Positions 8,527 through 17,007 of a stretch of DNA of 64,000 nucleotides are shown piece after piece. The stretch covers positions 186,001 through 250,000 of the forward strand of contig NZ_CP150166.1 of the NCBI RefSeq assembly GCF_037963765.1. Reading direction: 5' to 3'. How positions within the stretch are numbered: position 1 is the stretch's first letter; the number at the start of each line of letters is the position of its first letter. A program made the translations under genes and the position numbers. The notes beneath the pieces are model-generated. The model had not been told where the DNA came from. It saw only the letters and a list, made by a program, of their open reading frames with translations, and did not search any database. This stretch comes from Sporosarcina sp. FSL W8-0480 (GTDB lineage: Bacteria; Bacillota; Bacilli; Bacillales_A; Planococcaceae).

Positions 8527-9354
8527 TTATAAAAATACAATTGCAGCAAGTACGATTGCCAAGAAAATCCGATATAAAGCAAACGGTACAAGCTTCACTT
8601 TTGAAATTAATTTCAAGAAGAATCGGATTGAAATGAGCGAGAATACAAATGCGCTAATAAATCCGACGACGTAAAATGAAATATAATCCATCGACATGTA
8701 TTCCCAGTTTTTCAACACAGAAACAAGACTTGCACCCGCCATGATCGGAACTGCCATGATGAACGTGAAATCAGCAGCTGTCCTATGGTTCATCCCAAAG
8801 AGCACACCGCCCGAAATCGTTGCACCGGACCGCGAAAAACCTGGCCATAACGACAAACATTGAACAAGGCCGACAGTGAACGCCTGACGGTATGTGATTT
8901 GATCCAAAGATTGGACTTTTGGTCGCTTAGGACCGAATTTGTCCGCAACAATCATGAGGATCGCCCCTGCGACAAGCGCGAAAATCACTGTTTTGACGCC
9001 AAATAAATGATCATCGATAAAGTCTTTGAACGCAAAACCTAAAACAACAGCTGGCAGCATGCCGACGATGACATGCAATAGGTTAAACCTTTTGGTCATC
9101 TTTTTCCCATCTACTTTATAAAGCCCAACCAAGCTAAGCAATCTTTTCCAAAATACGACGACAACTGCTAAAATCGATCCAAGTTGAATAACGATTTTAA
9201 ATGTGTTGGCAGGATATTTACCTAAAAACTCTTCCGTTTTCAACCACATATCATCCACGATGATGAGATGGCCCGTCGAGGATACCGGAGCAAACTCGGT
9301 CATCCCCTCTACAAAACCAAGTATTAATGCCTTAATCAGATCAAATAATTCCAT
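8527..9354 (-). CDS. uppP: Undecaprenyl-diphosphatase UppP/BacA
   Basis: Integral membrane phosphatase that regenerates undecaprenyl phosphate for peptidoglycan and teichoic acid synthesis; it gives bacitracin tolerance when abundant. 275 residues with the conserved GFVEGMTEFAPVSSTGHL motif (Glu16, Glu20) and PGFSRSGAT. The start at 9354 follows TAAGGA and sits eight bases past the dedA stop; a longer frame would overlap dedA. The link with a Lia operon 6 kb away fits cell-wall stress biology, but the two are not co-transcribed. Confidence 0.95.
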   Translation of the reverse strand: MELFDLIKALILGFVEGMTEFAPVSSTGHLIIVDDMWLKTEEFLGKYPANTFKIVIQLGSILAVVVVFWKRLLSLVGLYKVDGKKMTKRFNLLHVIVGMLPAVVLGFAFKDFIDDHLFGVKTVIFALVAGAILMIVADKFGPKRPKVQSLDQITYRQAFTVGLVQCLSLWPGFSRSGATISGGVLFGMNHRTAADFTFIMAVPIMAGASLVSVLKNWEYMSMDYISFYVVGFISAFVFSLISIRFFLKLISKVKLVPFALYRIFLAIVLAAIVFL

Positions 9355-9361
9355 AAATTCC

Positions 9362-9973
9362 TTAAGCCCTCTTTCTGCGGAAGCGAATGTATCCAATAAA
9401 ACTCGCTAAACCACTAATTCCCAACACTACATAGACAATCATTGAATAGACATCCATATAGTGGATGATTGATTCCCAATTTTCTCCGACTTTAAATCCT
9501 ATTGTAACAAGAATTGCATTCCAAATGAAGCTTCCAATTGTGGTTAGCAAAATAAAAAACGGGAAGTTCATATGCGACATACCTGCCGGAACGGAAATAA
9601 GGCTACGTACAAGAGGAACGAGACGACAGAAAAAAACTGTCCACGGTCCGTATTTATCAAACCAGCCTTCTGCCCGACGCAGATCCTTTTTCGTCAAGCG
9701 AAGATAGCGGCCATGCTTCTCGACAATCCTTTCCATTCTTTCCACATCGACTAACAGCCCGATACTGTAAAGAACCATCGCACCAACGACAGAACCGATT
9801 GTCGCTGCGATGATGACGCCCGTTTTCGTCATTGTTGTAAAACCAGTCATGAACCCACTGAACGTCAAAATAATTTCAGACGGGATTGGAGGGAAAATAT
9901 TTTCCACTAACAATAAAAAAAAGACGCCGAAATAACCATTCTCCCCAATAAATTCCGTTATCCAATTTTCCAT
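9362..9973 (-). CDS. DedA-family membrane protein
   Basis: 203 residues, several membrane helices. Family signatures include ENIFPPIPSEIIL near the N-terminus and FCRLVPLVRSLISVPAGMS in the middle. Some DedA proteins act as undecaprenyl-phosphate or phospholipid flippases. Position directly upstream of uppP, with an eight-base gap, makes a role in C55 lipid recycling attractive but unproven. AAGGAAG precedes the ATG. Confidence 0.9.
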   Translation of the reverse strand: MENWITEFIGENGYFGVFFLLLVENIFPPIPSEIILTFSGFMTGFTTMTKTGVIIAATIGSVVGAMVLYSIGLLVDVERMERIVEKHGRYLRLTKKDLRRAEGWFDKYGPWTVFFCRLVPLVRSLISVPAGMSHMNFPFFILLTTIGSFIWNAILVTIGFKVGENWESIIHYMDVYSMIVYVVLGISGLASFIGYIRFRRKRA

Positions 9974-10115
9974 GCGACACTTCCTTGTTCAGGCTAATTA
10001 GTTCAATTTAGCTTTTTCTATTGTGCGACGCCTAAAATCAGGACGGCTACTTGCCCTCCGAAGTTTCGAAACGCTTCATAAATTGTACGTCCTTGGACAA
10101 CTGATTATGAGTAAT

Positions 10116-10225
10116 TGTGGATATTAGAGGATAACAGCAAGTTATTCACCGTTTTATGTGGATAATACGGTTGATATGTTGATAATTTCTGAAAAGTTGG
10201 TACTTTGAGGAAAAAACTATCCACA
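10116..10225. promoter_or_regulatory. DnaA-box cluster
   Basis: Within 110 bp of gene-free sequence there is one perfect DnaA box (TGTGGATAA, 10157-10165). Three have a single mismatch: TGTGGATAT 10116-10124, TGTTGATAA 10177-10185 and CTATCCACA 10217-10225. TTATTCACC at 10142-10150 has two. B. subtilis carries DnaA-box clusters outside oriC that restrain initiation; this could be one. The rest of 9974-10385 shows only a terminator. Confidence 0.55.
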
Positions 10226-10241
10226 TGTTAGTAATTCGGAA

Positions 10242-10283
10242 TAAAAAAAGCCCTACCATTGTGAATAATTTCATGGCGGGCTT
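10242..10283 (-). terminator. Terminator of the DUF4139 gene
   Basis: AAGCCC...CCAT pairs with ATGG...GGGCTT; on the minus strand the stem is followed by seven T residues. Confidence 0.75.
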
Positions 10284-10385
10284 GTTGATTATATTTGATT
10301 AAACCTTAATTTATCAAAGTTCATCGATATTCTTATAGGTACAATTATAATAGAAGAAACTTTTAGTTAGGTGTAAAAATTATTA

Positions 10386-11669
10386 TTAAAAACCAATTGT
10401 TCTTCTTGCAGACCGGTCATGACGGATAGTGAATTTCACGGTTTCCTCTTTATTCACAGGTACATGTACAGGAAGCAAGATTTTATCGCGCTTTTTATTC
10501 CACTTATGCGACGACTCATCCACTGTCCACAAGTGTCCGGGAATCTGCTGACGAATTACCGCTTCTATTGGCGTTTCTTTCGTATTGCAAATTGTATATT
10601 CATACTCCGTGTACTCATAGCCGCCTTCTTTATATTTTCCGGACTTTTTACTATTTACTTTTATGTCGCACGCCTCACCGGATTTTAATCGAATCTTTTC
10701 GCCAGCCTCCGTATGTTTAATGCGATATTCTCCGATAAATTCTGCACTTCCGTCCTGCGGACTCGTTCGGTACATCTTAAAAACACCCGCTGGCAATGGA
10801 AATCCAAGACCATTTTCCACCGTATTGTCAAATTCAATGAAAATATCCGGATTTGATGTCTGTTCGTTTATCTCATAAACCATTCGTGCTTGCGATTTTG
10901 TTGACGAAAGAAGGCGTAGTTGTTTCTGTTGACGATCTTCCAAGTTAATCTGCTTCGGGAAAGTGTATGTGTGAAAGTCTGAAAACGCATCTGCAGTCGA
11001 TTTTTCATTCTTGGATAACTCTTTACTTTTCTCTTCAGTTTCATTTCCGGCCTTGCTTAGCTTCCCTGAAATGAGACGAAGTTTTGTGTCGTTGAAAGTG
11101 ACACCGGAATAATTTTTCATCGTCAGCCAGCCCGAAAGGTCAAATTGGTCACCATGTAAAGAGATGACATAATCCGCCTTCCACGAGACGCCGCCCGTCA
11201 GGTAGGATACACACACTTCCTCACTTCTTTGCTCTTCGACCTGCCATACCAGCGTCGGTTCTATATGATTCCCACCTTCGATTTCCGGAAATCGAATTTC
11301 ACCTCTTGGATTGATGATGAGCTCATTCGTTTCAACATCTTGCACGACTATCGGTCCATTTGCACGTAAAAGTGTGTACTTGCGATCCGCTTTTGAATAG
11401 GGGTCTTTCATGATTAATTGACGACCAAGATATCTCTCATAAATCCTTAATTCATCCATCAAATCATACTCATAGACAAGCTCCGATACGTCGGCCCCTT
11501 CTACGATAACGGAATCCTTGTCGAGCCTTTTAGACACACCAATAAAATGAACCCAATCATTTTTTTGAACCTGAGGAATTGGACGAGTGTCTTTCACAAG
11601 CGCAAAACCATCACTGTATACGGTCAGGGAACAGGATGTAATAGTAGATTTTGGAATTTGAATTGGCAT
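10386..11669 (-). CDS. DUF4139-domain protein
   Basis: 427 residues, no signal peptide or membrane helix. The C-terminal two thirds match the DUF4139 beta-rich domain (GGVSWKADYVISLHGDQF, LSGWLTMKNYSGVTF, LPAGVFKMYR). The final part resembles the family's repeat-like end (PIEAVIRQQIPGHLWTV). Biochemical role unknown. The start at 11669 follows AGGAGG; an upstream in-frame ATG lacks one. It stands alone between two terminators. Confidence 0.75.
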   Translation of the reverse strand: MPIQIPKSTITSCSLTVYSDGFALVKDTRPIPQVQKNDWVHFIGVSKRLDKDSVIVEGADVSELVYEYDLMDELRIYERYLGRQLIMKDPYSKADRKYTLLRANGPIVVQDVETNELIINPRGEIRFPEIEGGNHIEPTLVWQVEEQRSEEVCVSYLTGGVSWKADYVISLHGDQFDLSGWLTMKNYSGVTFNDTKLRLISGKLSKAGNETEEKSKELSKNEKSTADAFSDFHTYTFPKQINLEDRQQKQLRLLSSTKSQARMVYEINEQTSNPDIFIEFDNTVENGLGFPLPAGVFKMYRTSPQDGSAEFIGEYRIKHTEAGEKIRLKSGEACDIKVNSKKSGKYKEGGYEYTEYEYTICNTKETPIEAVIRQQIPGHLWTVDESSHKWNKKRDKILLPVHVPVNKEETVKFTIRHDRSARRTIGF

Positions 11670-11775
11670 AATTGAACCTCCTAGTTGAATGCTCATTTCT
11701 GTAAACTCTCCAATAAGTACGCTCAATATACGCTATTCCCTGTTATGGTGGAATTAAAGCCAATGGAGTGAAAAT

Positions 11776-11855
11776 TTTATCACCGACACGCCAGCTTTAA
11801 TCAGCTCCAATGGCTTTTTCACCGAATCTCGGGAGTTTACCACCACTCACCCAAT
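11776..11855 (+). repeat. 20-bp periodic array, core TTTATCACCGA (4 degenerate units)
   Basis: Units start at 11776, 11796, 11816 and 11836: TTTATCACCGA, TTTAATCAGCT, TTTTCACCGAA and TTTACCACCAC. The phase is exact although the cores have drifted. The core family recurs at 29708-29940 (opposite strand) and 58846. It lies between the DUF4139 gene and the acyl-CoA dehydrogenase terminator. Confidence 0.65.
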
Positions 11856-11882
11856 AATATAGCGGGTTTTTCCATTTAAATA

Positions 11883-11904
11883 GCCACCCGCAGCAGCGGG
11901 TGGC
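11883..11904. terminator. Hairpin after acyl-CoA dehydrogenase gene
   Basis: GCCACCCGC pairs perfectly with GCGGGTGGC around a four-base loop, 32 bases past the stop codon. The T-tail is weak on both strands. Confidence 0.65.
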
Positions 11905-11935
11905 TTCATTCCTCACACTTTCATCACATGCCCTT

Positions 11936-13084
11936 TTATAATCCCATATTCTTAGCGATAATCATTTTCATAATTTCATTCGTCCCGGCGTAAATTGACG
12001 CAACCGGGATATCACGATACCTTCTTGCAATCTTGTATTCTTCCATATATCCATAGCCCCCGTGAAGCTGCATACATTCTGCAGATATTTCGCGCGCCGT
12101 CTCGGTTATCCAATACTTTGCCATGGATACTTTCGTTACGACGTCCTTTCCTGCTATATGGTCCTCAATGAGAGATTCAAGAAATGTCTTTCCCAGTTCA
12201 ACTTTCGTCGCGATTTCAGCAAGCTTGAACTGCGTATTTTGGAATGAACCGACCGGTTTCCCGAATGCCTCACGTGATTTCACATAATCGAGTGTCATTT
12301 GAAGCATATCTTCGGAAGCCGTCTGCGCGGCAAACGCAACAACCAATCTTTCCTGCTGAAGCTTTTCCATTAGATAGCTGAAGCCCTTCCCCTCTTCGCC
12401 GATCAAATTGGCAAAGGGAACTCGACAATCTTCAAAATATAATTCGGCGGTATCCTGTGAGTGCATGCCGACCTTGTCAAGCTTCCTTCCTTTTGTAAAT
12501 CCGGGTGTCCCCTCTTCAATCATCAGTAAACTGATTCCCCGATGTTTCGGCTCAGCCTGCGGATTCGTTTTAACAACGACGAGGAACAGGTTCCCATTCA
12601 CGCCATTTGTAATAAATGTTTTTTGGCCATTTACAATATAATGATCGCCGTCCTTGATGGCGGTTGTCTGGATATTAGCAAGATCCGAACCCGTCCCCGG
12701 TTCCGTCATCGCTACACCGGTTATCCAATCCGCCGATATGCAACCCGGCAACCATCGTTTCTTCTGCTCCTCCGACCCGAAAGATTCAATATAGGGAACG
12801 ACGATATCATTATGTAAACCGACACCTGTCAACCCCGCCCCGATACGTTCCATTTCTTCGCCGATGATGACTCCATAGCTAAAGTCGAGCCCGAGGCCCC
12901 CGTATTGTTCCTCCACTTGTGGACAAAGGAAACCCATTTCGCCAAGCCTTCGCCAAAAACTGATAGGAACGAGTCGGTTCTTTTCCCATTCATCGTAATA
13001 CGGAGCCGCCTCTTTCAGTAGGAATTTCCGAAGCGTCTCCCTGAACAAGACATGTTCATCCGTTTCAAATCGATAGCGCGCCAT
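11936..13084 (-). CDS. Acyl-CoA dehydrogenase (long-chain/isovaleryl type active site)
   Basis: FAD enzyme that oxidises acyl-CoA to enoyl-CoA, the first beta-oxidation step. 382 residues with TEPGTGSDL, the flavin-binding FITNG segment and the C-terminal YAGTNEIMK. The usual EGT glutamate is replaced by Ala-Gly-Thr, so the base is probably Glu245 in QQERLVVA, as in long-chain and isovaleryl-CoA dehydrogenases. GAGGAGGGG precedes the ATG. It is last in an operon with a 3-hydroxyacyl-CoA dehydrogenase and a thiolase (15-bp gap each). Chain-length preference cannot be read from sequence alone. Confidence 0.9.
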   Translation of the reverse strand: MARYRFETDEHVLFRETLRKFLLKEAAPYYDEWEKNRLVPISFWRRLGEMGFLCPQVEEQYGGLGLDFSYGVIIGEEMERIGAGLTGVGLHNDIVVPYIESFGSEEQKKRWLPGCISADWITGVAMTEPGTGSDLANIQTTAIKDGDHYIVNGQKTFITNGVNGNLFLVVVKTNPQAEPKHRGISLLMIEEGTPGFTKGRKLDKVGMHSQDTAELYFEDCRVPFANLIGEEGKGFSYLMEKLQQERLVVAFAAQTASEDMLQMTLDYVKSREAFGKPVGSFQNTQFKLAEIATKVELGKTFLESLIEDHIAGKDVVTKVSMAKYWITETAREISAECMQLHGGYGYMEEYKIARRYRDIPVASIYAGTNEIMKMIIAKNMGL

Positions 13085-13099
13085 TGAACACCCCTCCTC

Positions 13100-13870
13100 T
13101 TATTTCGCCTGCATCCGAATGGCTCCGTCCAGTCTGATTACTTCGCCATTCAACAACGGATTCGTGAAGATGCTTTCCACCAATTTTGCATACTCATCTG
13201 GACGACCAAGTCGTTTGGGGAATAATGTCATTTCCACCAGTGCATGTTGGGCAGGTTCAGGTAGGCCTGCGAATAAAGGCGTCTCGACAAGACCCGGTGC
13301 AATCGTCATTACACGGATACCAGATGACGCAAATTCCCTTGCAATCGGCAATGTCATTCCAACGACACCGCCTTTTGATGCACTGTATGCCGCTTGCCCG
13401 ATTTGTCCTTCGAATGCCGCAACAGAAGCTGTGTTGACGATTACTCCGCGCTCTCCATCCTCATTCGGTTCATTTTCCATCATGGCTGCTGCCGCAATCC
13501 GGATTACATTGAACGTTCCTACTAAATTCACTTGGATGACCTGTTCAAAACGTTCAAGCGCCATCGGTCCACCTTTCGACACCACTTTCCCTGGCGTCGC
13601 AATCCCTGCACAATTCACGACCGCGTTCACTTTTCCAAATGTGGAAACCGCCTCAGCTACATTTCGTTCAACCTCGCTCGAACTTGCTACATTTGTTTTA
13701 AGGAATAAAACAGAGTCCTTCCCCAACTCCCCGACCAAAGCTTGACCCCGTTCTTCATTCAGATCAAAAATGGCAACCTTTCCGCCGTTAGATACGATTC
13801 TTCTTGTTGTCGCCTCCCCTAAACCCGAAGCTCCACCCGTAACAATTGCCACAGTATCTTTCATTTCCAT
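13100..13870 (-). CDS. SDR 3-hydroxyacyl-CoA dehydrogenase (HSD17B10-like)
   Basis: 256-residue short-chain dehydrogenase using NAD. Cofactor motif TGGASGLG (11-18), Asp36 after the second strand favouring NAD, NCAG at 86-89, and catalytic Ser149, Tyr162 and Lys166 (YSASK). Similarity to the type II 3-hydroxyacyl-CoA dehydrogenase group is suggested by PGLVETPLFAGLPE and the operon with a thiolase and an acyl-CoA dehydrogenase. It would supply the third beta-oxidation step. No enoyl-CoA hydratase is present in the cluster. Confidence 0.85.
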   Translation of the reverse strand: MEMKDTVAIVTGGASGLGEATTRRIVSNGGKVAIFDLNEERGQALVGELGKDSVLFLKTNVASSSEVERNVAEAVSTFGKVNAVVNCAGIATPGKVVSKGGPMALERFEQVIQVNLVGTFNVIRIAAAAMMENEPNEDGERGVIVNTASVAAFEGQIGQAAYSASKGGVVGMTLPIAREFASSGIRVMTIAPGLVETPLFAGLPEPAQHALVEMTLFPKRLGRPDEYAKLVESIFTNPLLNGEVIRLDGAIRMQAK

Positions 13871-13885
13871 TTGTACATCCCCCTT

Positions 13886-15034
13886 TTACAAACGTTCGAT
13901 AATCGTTGCGTTCGCCATTCCCATTCCTTCGCAAATCGCAAGCAATCCGTACTTCCCGCCCGTCCGATGAAGTTCATTCACCAAGGATACAAGTAACTTT
14001 GTCCCGGTTGCTCCAAGTGGATGGCCAAGTGCAATCGCACCGCCGTTCGGATTGAGTTTTTCAGGATTCGCACCCGTTTCCTTGAGCCATGCAAGCGGTA
14101 CAGGAGCAAATGCTTCATTCACTTCGTAAACGTCCATATCTTCTATAGAAAGGTTGGCTTTCTCTAACACTTTTTTCGTTGCTTCTATTGGCCCCGTTAG
14201 CATCAATGTCGGGTCAGATCCGACAACCGTACGAGCGACAATCCGGGCAAGCGGCTTAATACCATGCTCTTCCGCCTTCTCTTTCGACATGAGCAAGACC
14301 GCCGAAGCTCCATCACTCATTTGACTGGCGTTCCCTGCAGTAATGACGCCATTTTCGTCGAATACTGTCTTCAGTCCAGCGAGCACTTCGGGTGTGGAAT
14401 CTGGACGCGGACCTTCATCTTTCGCTACGGTATCAACAACACCATCGGCGCGATTCACAACAACCGGCACAATTTCGGCTTCGAATTTACCTTCTACAAT
14501 AGCCCGTATTGCTTTTTGATGGCTTTCATACGAAAAATGATCAAGCTCCTCACGGGATAGTCCCCATTTTTCAGCGATTCGTTCTGCGGAAAGTCCTTGG
14601 TTGATGATTTCATGTTTTTCGGTAAGCCTTGAGCTTGGCTTTACGTTTGCGATAGTTGAAAGCATCGGCACCCTCGTCATGCTTTCAACTCCACCTGCAA
14701 TGACGATTTCCATATCCCCCGACGCAATTGCCTGAGAAGCGAAATGTACAGCTTGTTGACTTGACCCGCATTGTCGGTCGATTGTTACACCCGGCACATG
14801 AACCGGGAATCCGGCAATCAATGCTGCGGTTCTCGCGATATTCCCTCCCTGTTCTCCCGTTTGGGTGACACATCCTAAAATGACGTCTTCTACTTCACTT
14901 TTATCGATTTTTGCTCTATTCATTAATTCTTCAAGGACGACTGCAGCGAGTTCGTCTGGCCGGTAGTCCGAAAAACCGCCTTTCCTTCTCGCAACTGCAG
15001 TCCTTACACCTTCTATAATTACAACTTCTCTCAA
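13886..15034 (-). CDS. Acetyl-CoA acyltransferase (thiolase, FadA type)
   Basis: 382-residue thiolase that cleaves 3-ketoacyl-CoA with CoA. Nucleophile Cys89 in DRQCGSSQQA, GHPLGATGT with the catalytic His, and CEGMGMANA with the second Cys. The start is TTG at 15034 with GGGGTG upstream. First gene of the three-gene beta-oxidation operon; the divergent neighbour is the Lia operon, sharing a 200-bp promoter region. Confidence 0.92.
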   Translation of the reverse strand: MREVVIIEGVRTAVARRKGGFSDYRPDELAAVVLEELMNRAKIDKSEVEDVILGCVTQTGEQGGNIARTAALIAGFPVHVPGVTIDRQCGSSQQAVHFASQAIASGDMEIVIAGGVESMTRVPMLSTIANVKPSSRLTEKHEIINQGLSAERIAEKWGLSREELDHFSYESHQKAIRAIVEGKFEAEIVPVVVNRADGVVDTVAKDEGPRPDSTPEVLAGLKTVFDENGVITAGNASQMSDGASAVLLMSKEKAEEHGIKPLARIVARTVVGSDPTLMLTGPIEATKKVLEKANLSIEDMDVYEVNEAFAPVPLAWLKETGANPEKLNPNGGAIALGHPLGATGTKLLVSLVNELHRTGGKYGLLAICEGMGMANATIIERL

Positions 15035-15177
15035 ACCTACACCCCATTCTCTGAATAGATTGATAGTTCGTATAGTTATAGGTTACAGGAAGTCTCCATC
15101 AATTTCCACCGCGTAATTTGTTGGTCTATATAGAGAATCAGTCTCAGGTCGTAGATGAATATCCGCATTACGCCCGT

Positions 15178-15205
15178 TTGGACGAGTCGAAATCGATTGT
15201 ATGAT
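15178..15205 (+). promoter_or_regulatory. Candidate liaI promoter
   Basis: TTGGAC, 16 bp, TATGAT, placed about 30 bp before the liaI start codon with AAAGGAGG in between. In B. subtilis this promoter depends on LiaR; a LiaR site would be expected just upstream (15130-15175), but I could not assign one with confidence. Confidence 0.45.
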
Positions 15206-15234
15206 GTAGATACAACGAAAGGAGGAACAACAAA

Positions 15235-15588
15235 ATGAAAAAATTTGGTCTGGCGATACTTGGCATTGTGGCAGCTATCGTTGTTCTTGCAAACTTAGGG
15301 TCGATTTTAGGGTTGGCGATTTCCGCATTGATCGCTTTTGCGGGGGTTCATTATTACAGGAAGACTGATTCCACGTTCCTGAAACTATTCTGGGGAACTG
15401 TGCTCGTTATCGGCTTGGTGACTGCTGTTACAAATATTCCAGCGTTCATCGGCATCATCGCTTTCCTTGGCGTCTACTATGTGTGGCGCAATTGGAATGA
15501 TAAGAAAAACGATAATGTAATCGATGCAAAGTATTCCGATGATCCATTCGTCAATTTCGAACGCCAATGGGATGAAATTACAAAATAA
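15235..15588 (+). CDS. liaI: LiaI-like small membrane protein
   Basis: 117 residues with two or three hydrophobic helices (about 5-38, 50-83) and a charged acidic tail ending in FVNFERQWDEITK, the same plan as B. subtilis LiaI. LiaI anchors the PspA-like LiaH at the membrane during cell-envelope stress. GGAGG precedes the ATG, and liaH follows after 13 bp. Assignment rests on topology and neighbourhood more than sequence identity. Confidence 0.78.
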   Translation: MKKFGLAILGIVAAIVVLANLGSILGLAISALIAFAGVHYYRKTDSTFLKLFWGTVLVIGLVTAVTNIPAFIGIIAFLGVYYVWRNWNDKKNDNVIDAKYSDDPFVNFERQWDEITK

Positions 15589-15601
15589 GGAGGAAGCTAT
15601 T

Positions 15602-16240
15602 ATGAATACATTATGGAACAGGATTAAATACACGGTGCAAGCTGATTTACATTCAATGTTAGACAAGAAGGAATCGAAAAACCCAATTGCAATGTTGAAC
15701 CAGTACGTTAAGGAAGCAGAGAAGCAAACGGAATCGGTTGGAAAGCTTTTGGAACGCCAGGGGAAATTGAAGGTAGCGCTTGAAAAGGAATATGCAGAAG
15801 CGAAAACAATGTTGGATAAACGCCGCAACCAGTTGGCGCTTGCGGAGTCAATAGGCGAGGAAGATCTTGTTGCATTTGCACAGGATGAGGTGCAAGCTTA
15901 CGAAACACGCGCTGCTGAGCTAACGAATAGCATAACTGATTCAGCGAAGGAATTGGTTGCGTTAGAGCGGAAGTTCGAGGAAATGAAACATAAAGTGAAA
16001 GACATGAAAGTGCGCCAACTCCAATTGATGGGGAAAGAAAACGTCACACGTGCCCATCGCCGAATGGATCAATTCATCTCACCAGAAAATGGTGACAAAC
16101 AAGTTTCTAGTGTTGAGGAAATGAATTCCTATATCGAAAACCTTGGCGGAAAAATTAATCATGAGTTCGAATCTTCCTCAATGGAGCGTAGATTGGAATT
16201 ACTTGAGAAAAATGCTACAACAAAAGCGGAAATTGTGTAA
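15602..16240 (+). CDS. liaH: PspA/IM30 family protein LiaH
   Basis: 212 residues, almost entirely coiled coil (about 25-200), with the PspA start NTLWNRIKYTVQADLHSMLDK and the NPIAMLNQYVKEAEKQ segment. PspA proteins form membrane-protecting rings on damage. The start at 15602 follows AAGGAGGAAGC; an in-frame ATG 26 codons upstream lies inside liaI. Followed by a stem-loop and then liaF. Confidence 0.92.
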   Translation: MNTLWNRIKYTVQADLHSMLDKKESKNPIAMLNQYVKEAEKQTESVGKLLERQGKLKVALEKEYAEAKTMLDKRRNQLALAESIGEEDLVAFAQDEVQAYETRAAELTNSITDSAKELVALERKFEEMKHKVKDMKVRQLQLMGKENVTRAHRRMDQFISPENGDKQVSSVEEMNSYIENLGGKINHEFESSSMERRLELLEKNATTKAEIV

Positions 16241-16252
16241 ACTATAGACAAT

Positions 16253-16272
16253 GGGAAGGTACCTACCTTCCC
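16253..16272 (+). terminator. Stem-loop between liaH and liaF
   Basis: GGGAAGGTA-CC-TACCTTCCC is a perfect nine-pair stem followed by a weak pyrimidine run. As in B. subtilis, where liaIH is transcribed more strongly than the genes downstream, it may act as a leaky terminator or 3' stabiliser. Confidence 0.55.
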
Positions 16273-16305
16273 TCTTTCATCTGACATCAAGAAGGGGGAA
16301 TTAAA

Positions 16306-17007
16306 ATGAAGAAGCTTGAAACGAACAAGGTGATATTTTGGATTGCCGCATTTCTATGTCTTATTTTTGTAGAGACTACATTTCTGTCAAACGGTAATTT
16401 CATCTTCCTCCTTCTTGGTGCCGGATTTATTTATTACGGCTTTAAAAAGCGTTCGAAATGGATGACTTTTTTAGGCATCTTTTTCATAATAATGGCGTTG
16501 ATGACGTTGTGGAGTTTGCGAATGTTGCTGTTCACTGCGTTCGTCTATGTTTTATACCATCTATGGAAAGGAGTTCCGGCGGAGCAAATTATGCGTCCGT
16601 TGAAAGAATTCAAACAGGCGACGCCGAACGGCATATGGAAAAACAAATGGTTTTCAACTCAAACTTCCCCCTTTTCATCTTATGAATGGGAAGACATCCA
16701 GATTCAAGGCTTCTTCGGAGATATTCATGTAGACGTTACGGATACAGTCCTGCCAAAAGGGACATCATTCATTTCCATCCGACAAGGTTTCGGTAGGATT
16801 AAGATTGACTTGCCTTATGAAATTCCAGTGCGCATCCATTACAACACATTGTTCGGAGAGGCGCGGATCCTTGACCTTAGTCCGAAACGTATGCTCAATG
16901 AGACACTTCATTTCAAAGATGGCTATGAAGGAGAAATCGGGGATCGTGCAGAGCTGATCATCTCCCTTGCGACGTGGATTGGTGATATTGAGGTGGTGCG
17001 GAAATGA
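16306..17007 (+). CDS. liaF: LiaF membrane inhibitor of LiaRS
   Basis: 233 residues: four hydrophobic helices in the first 95 residues, then a soluble C-terminal beta domain of the LiaF/VraT type (FFGDIHVDVTDTVLPKGTSF, LATWIGDIEVV). LiaF keeps the LiaS kinase in its inactive state. The stop overlaps the liaS ATG. B. subtilis has liaG between liaH and liaF; it is absent here. Confidence 0.88.
   Translation: MKKLETNKVIFWIAAFLCLIFVETTFLSNGNFIFLLLGAGFIYYGFKKRSKWMTFLGIFFIIMALMTLWSLRMLLFTAFVYVLYHLWKGVPAEQIMRPLKEFKQATPNGIWKNKWFSTQTSPFSSYEWEDIQIQGFFGDIHVDVTDTVLPKGTSFISIRQGFGRIKIDLPYEIPVRIHYNTLFGEARILDLSPKRMLNETLHFKDGYEGEIGDRAELIISLATWIGDIEVVRK

Noticed and set aside
10116..10225. Chromosomal replication origin
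   Set aside because: DnaA boxes are present, but dnaA, dnaN, recF, rpmH and a clear unwinding region are absent nearby.
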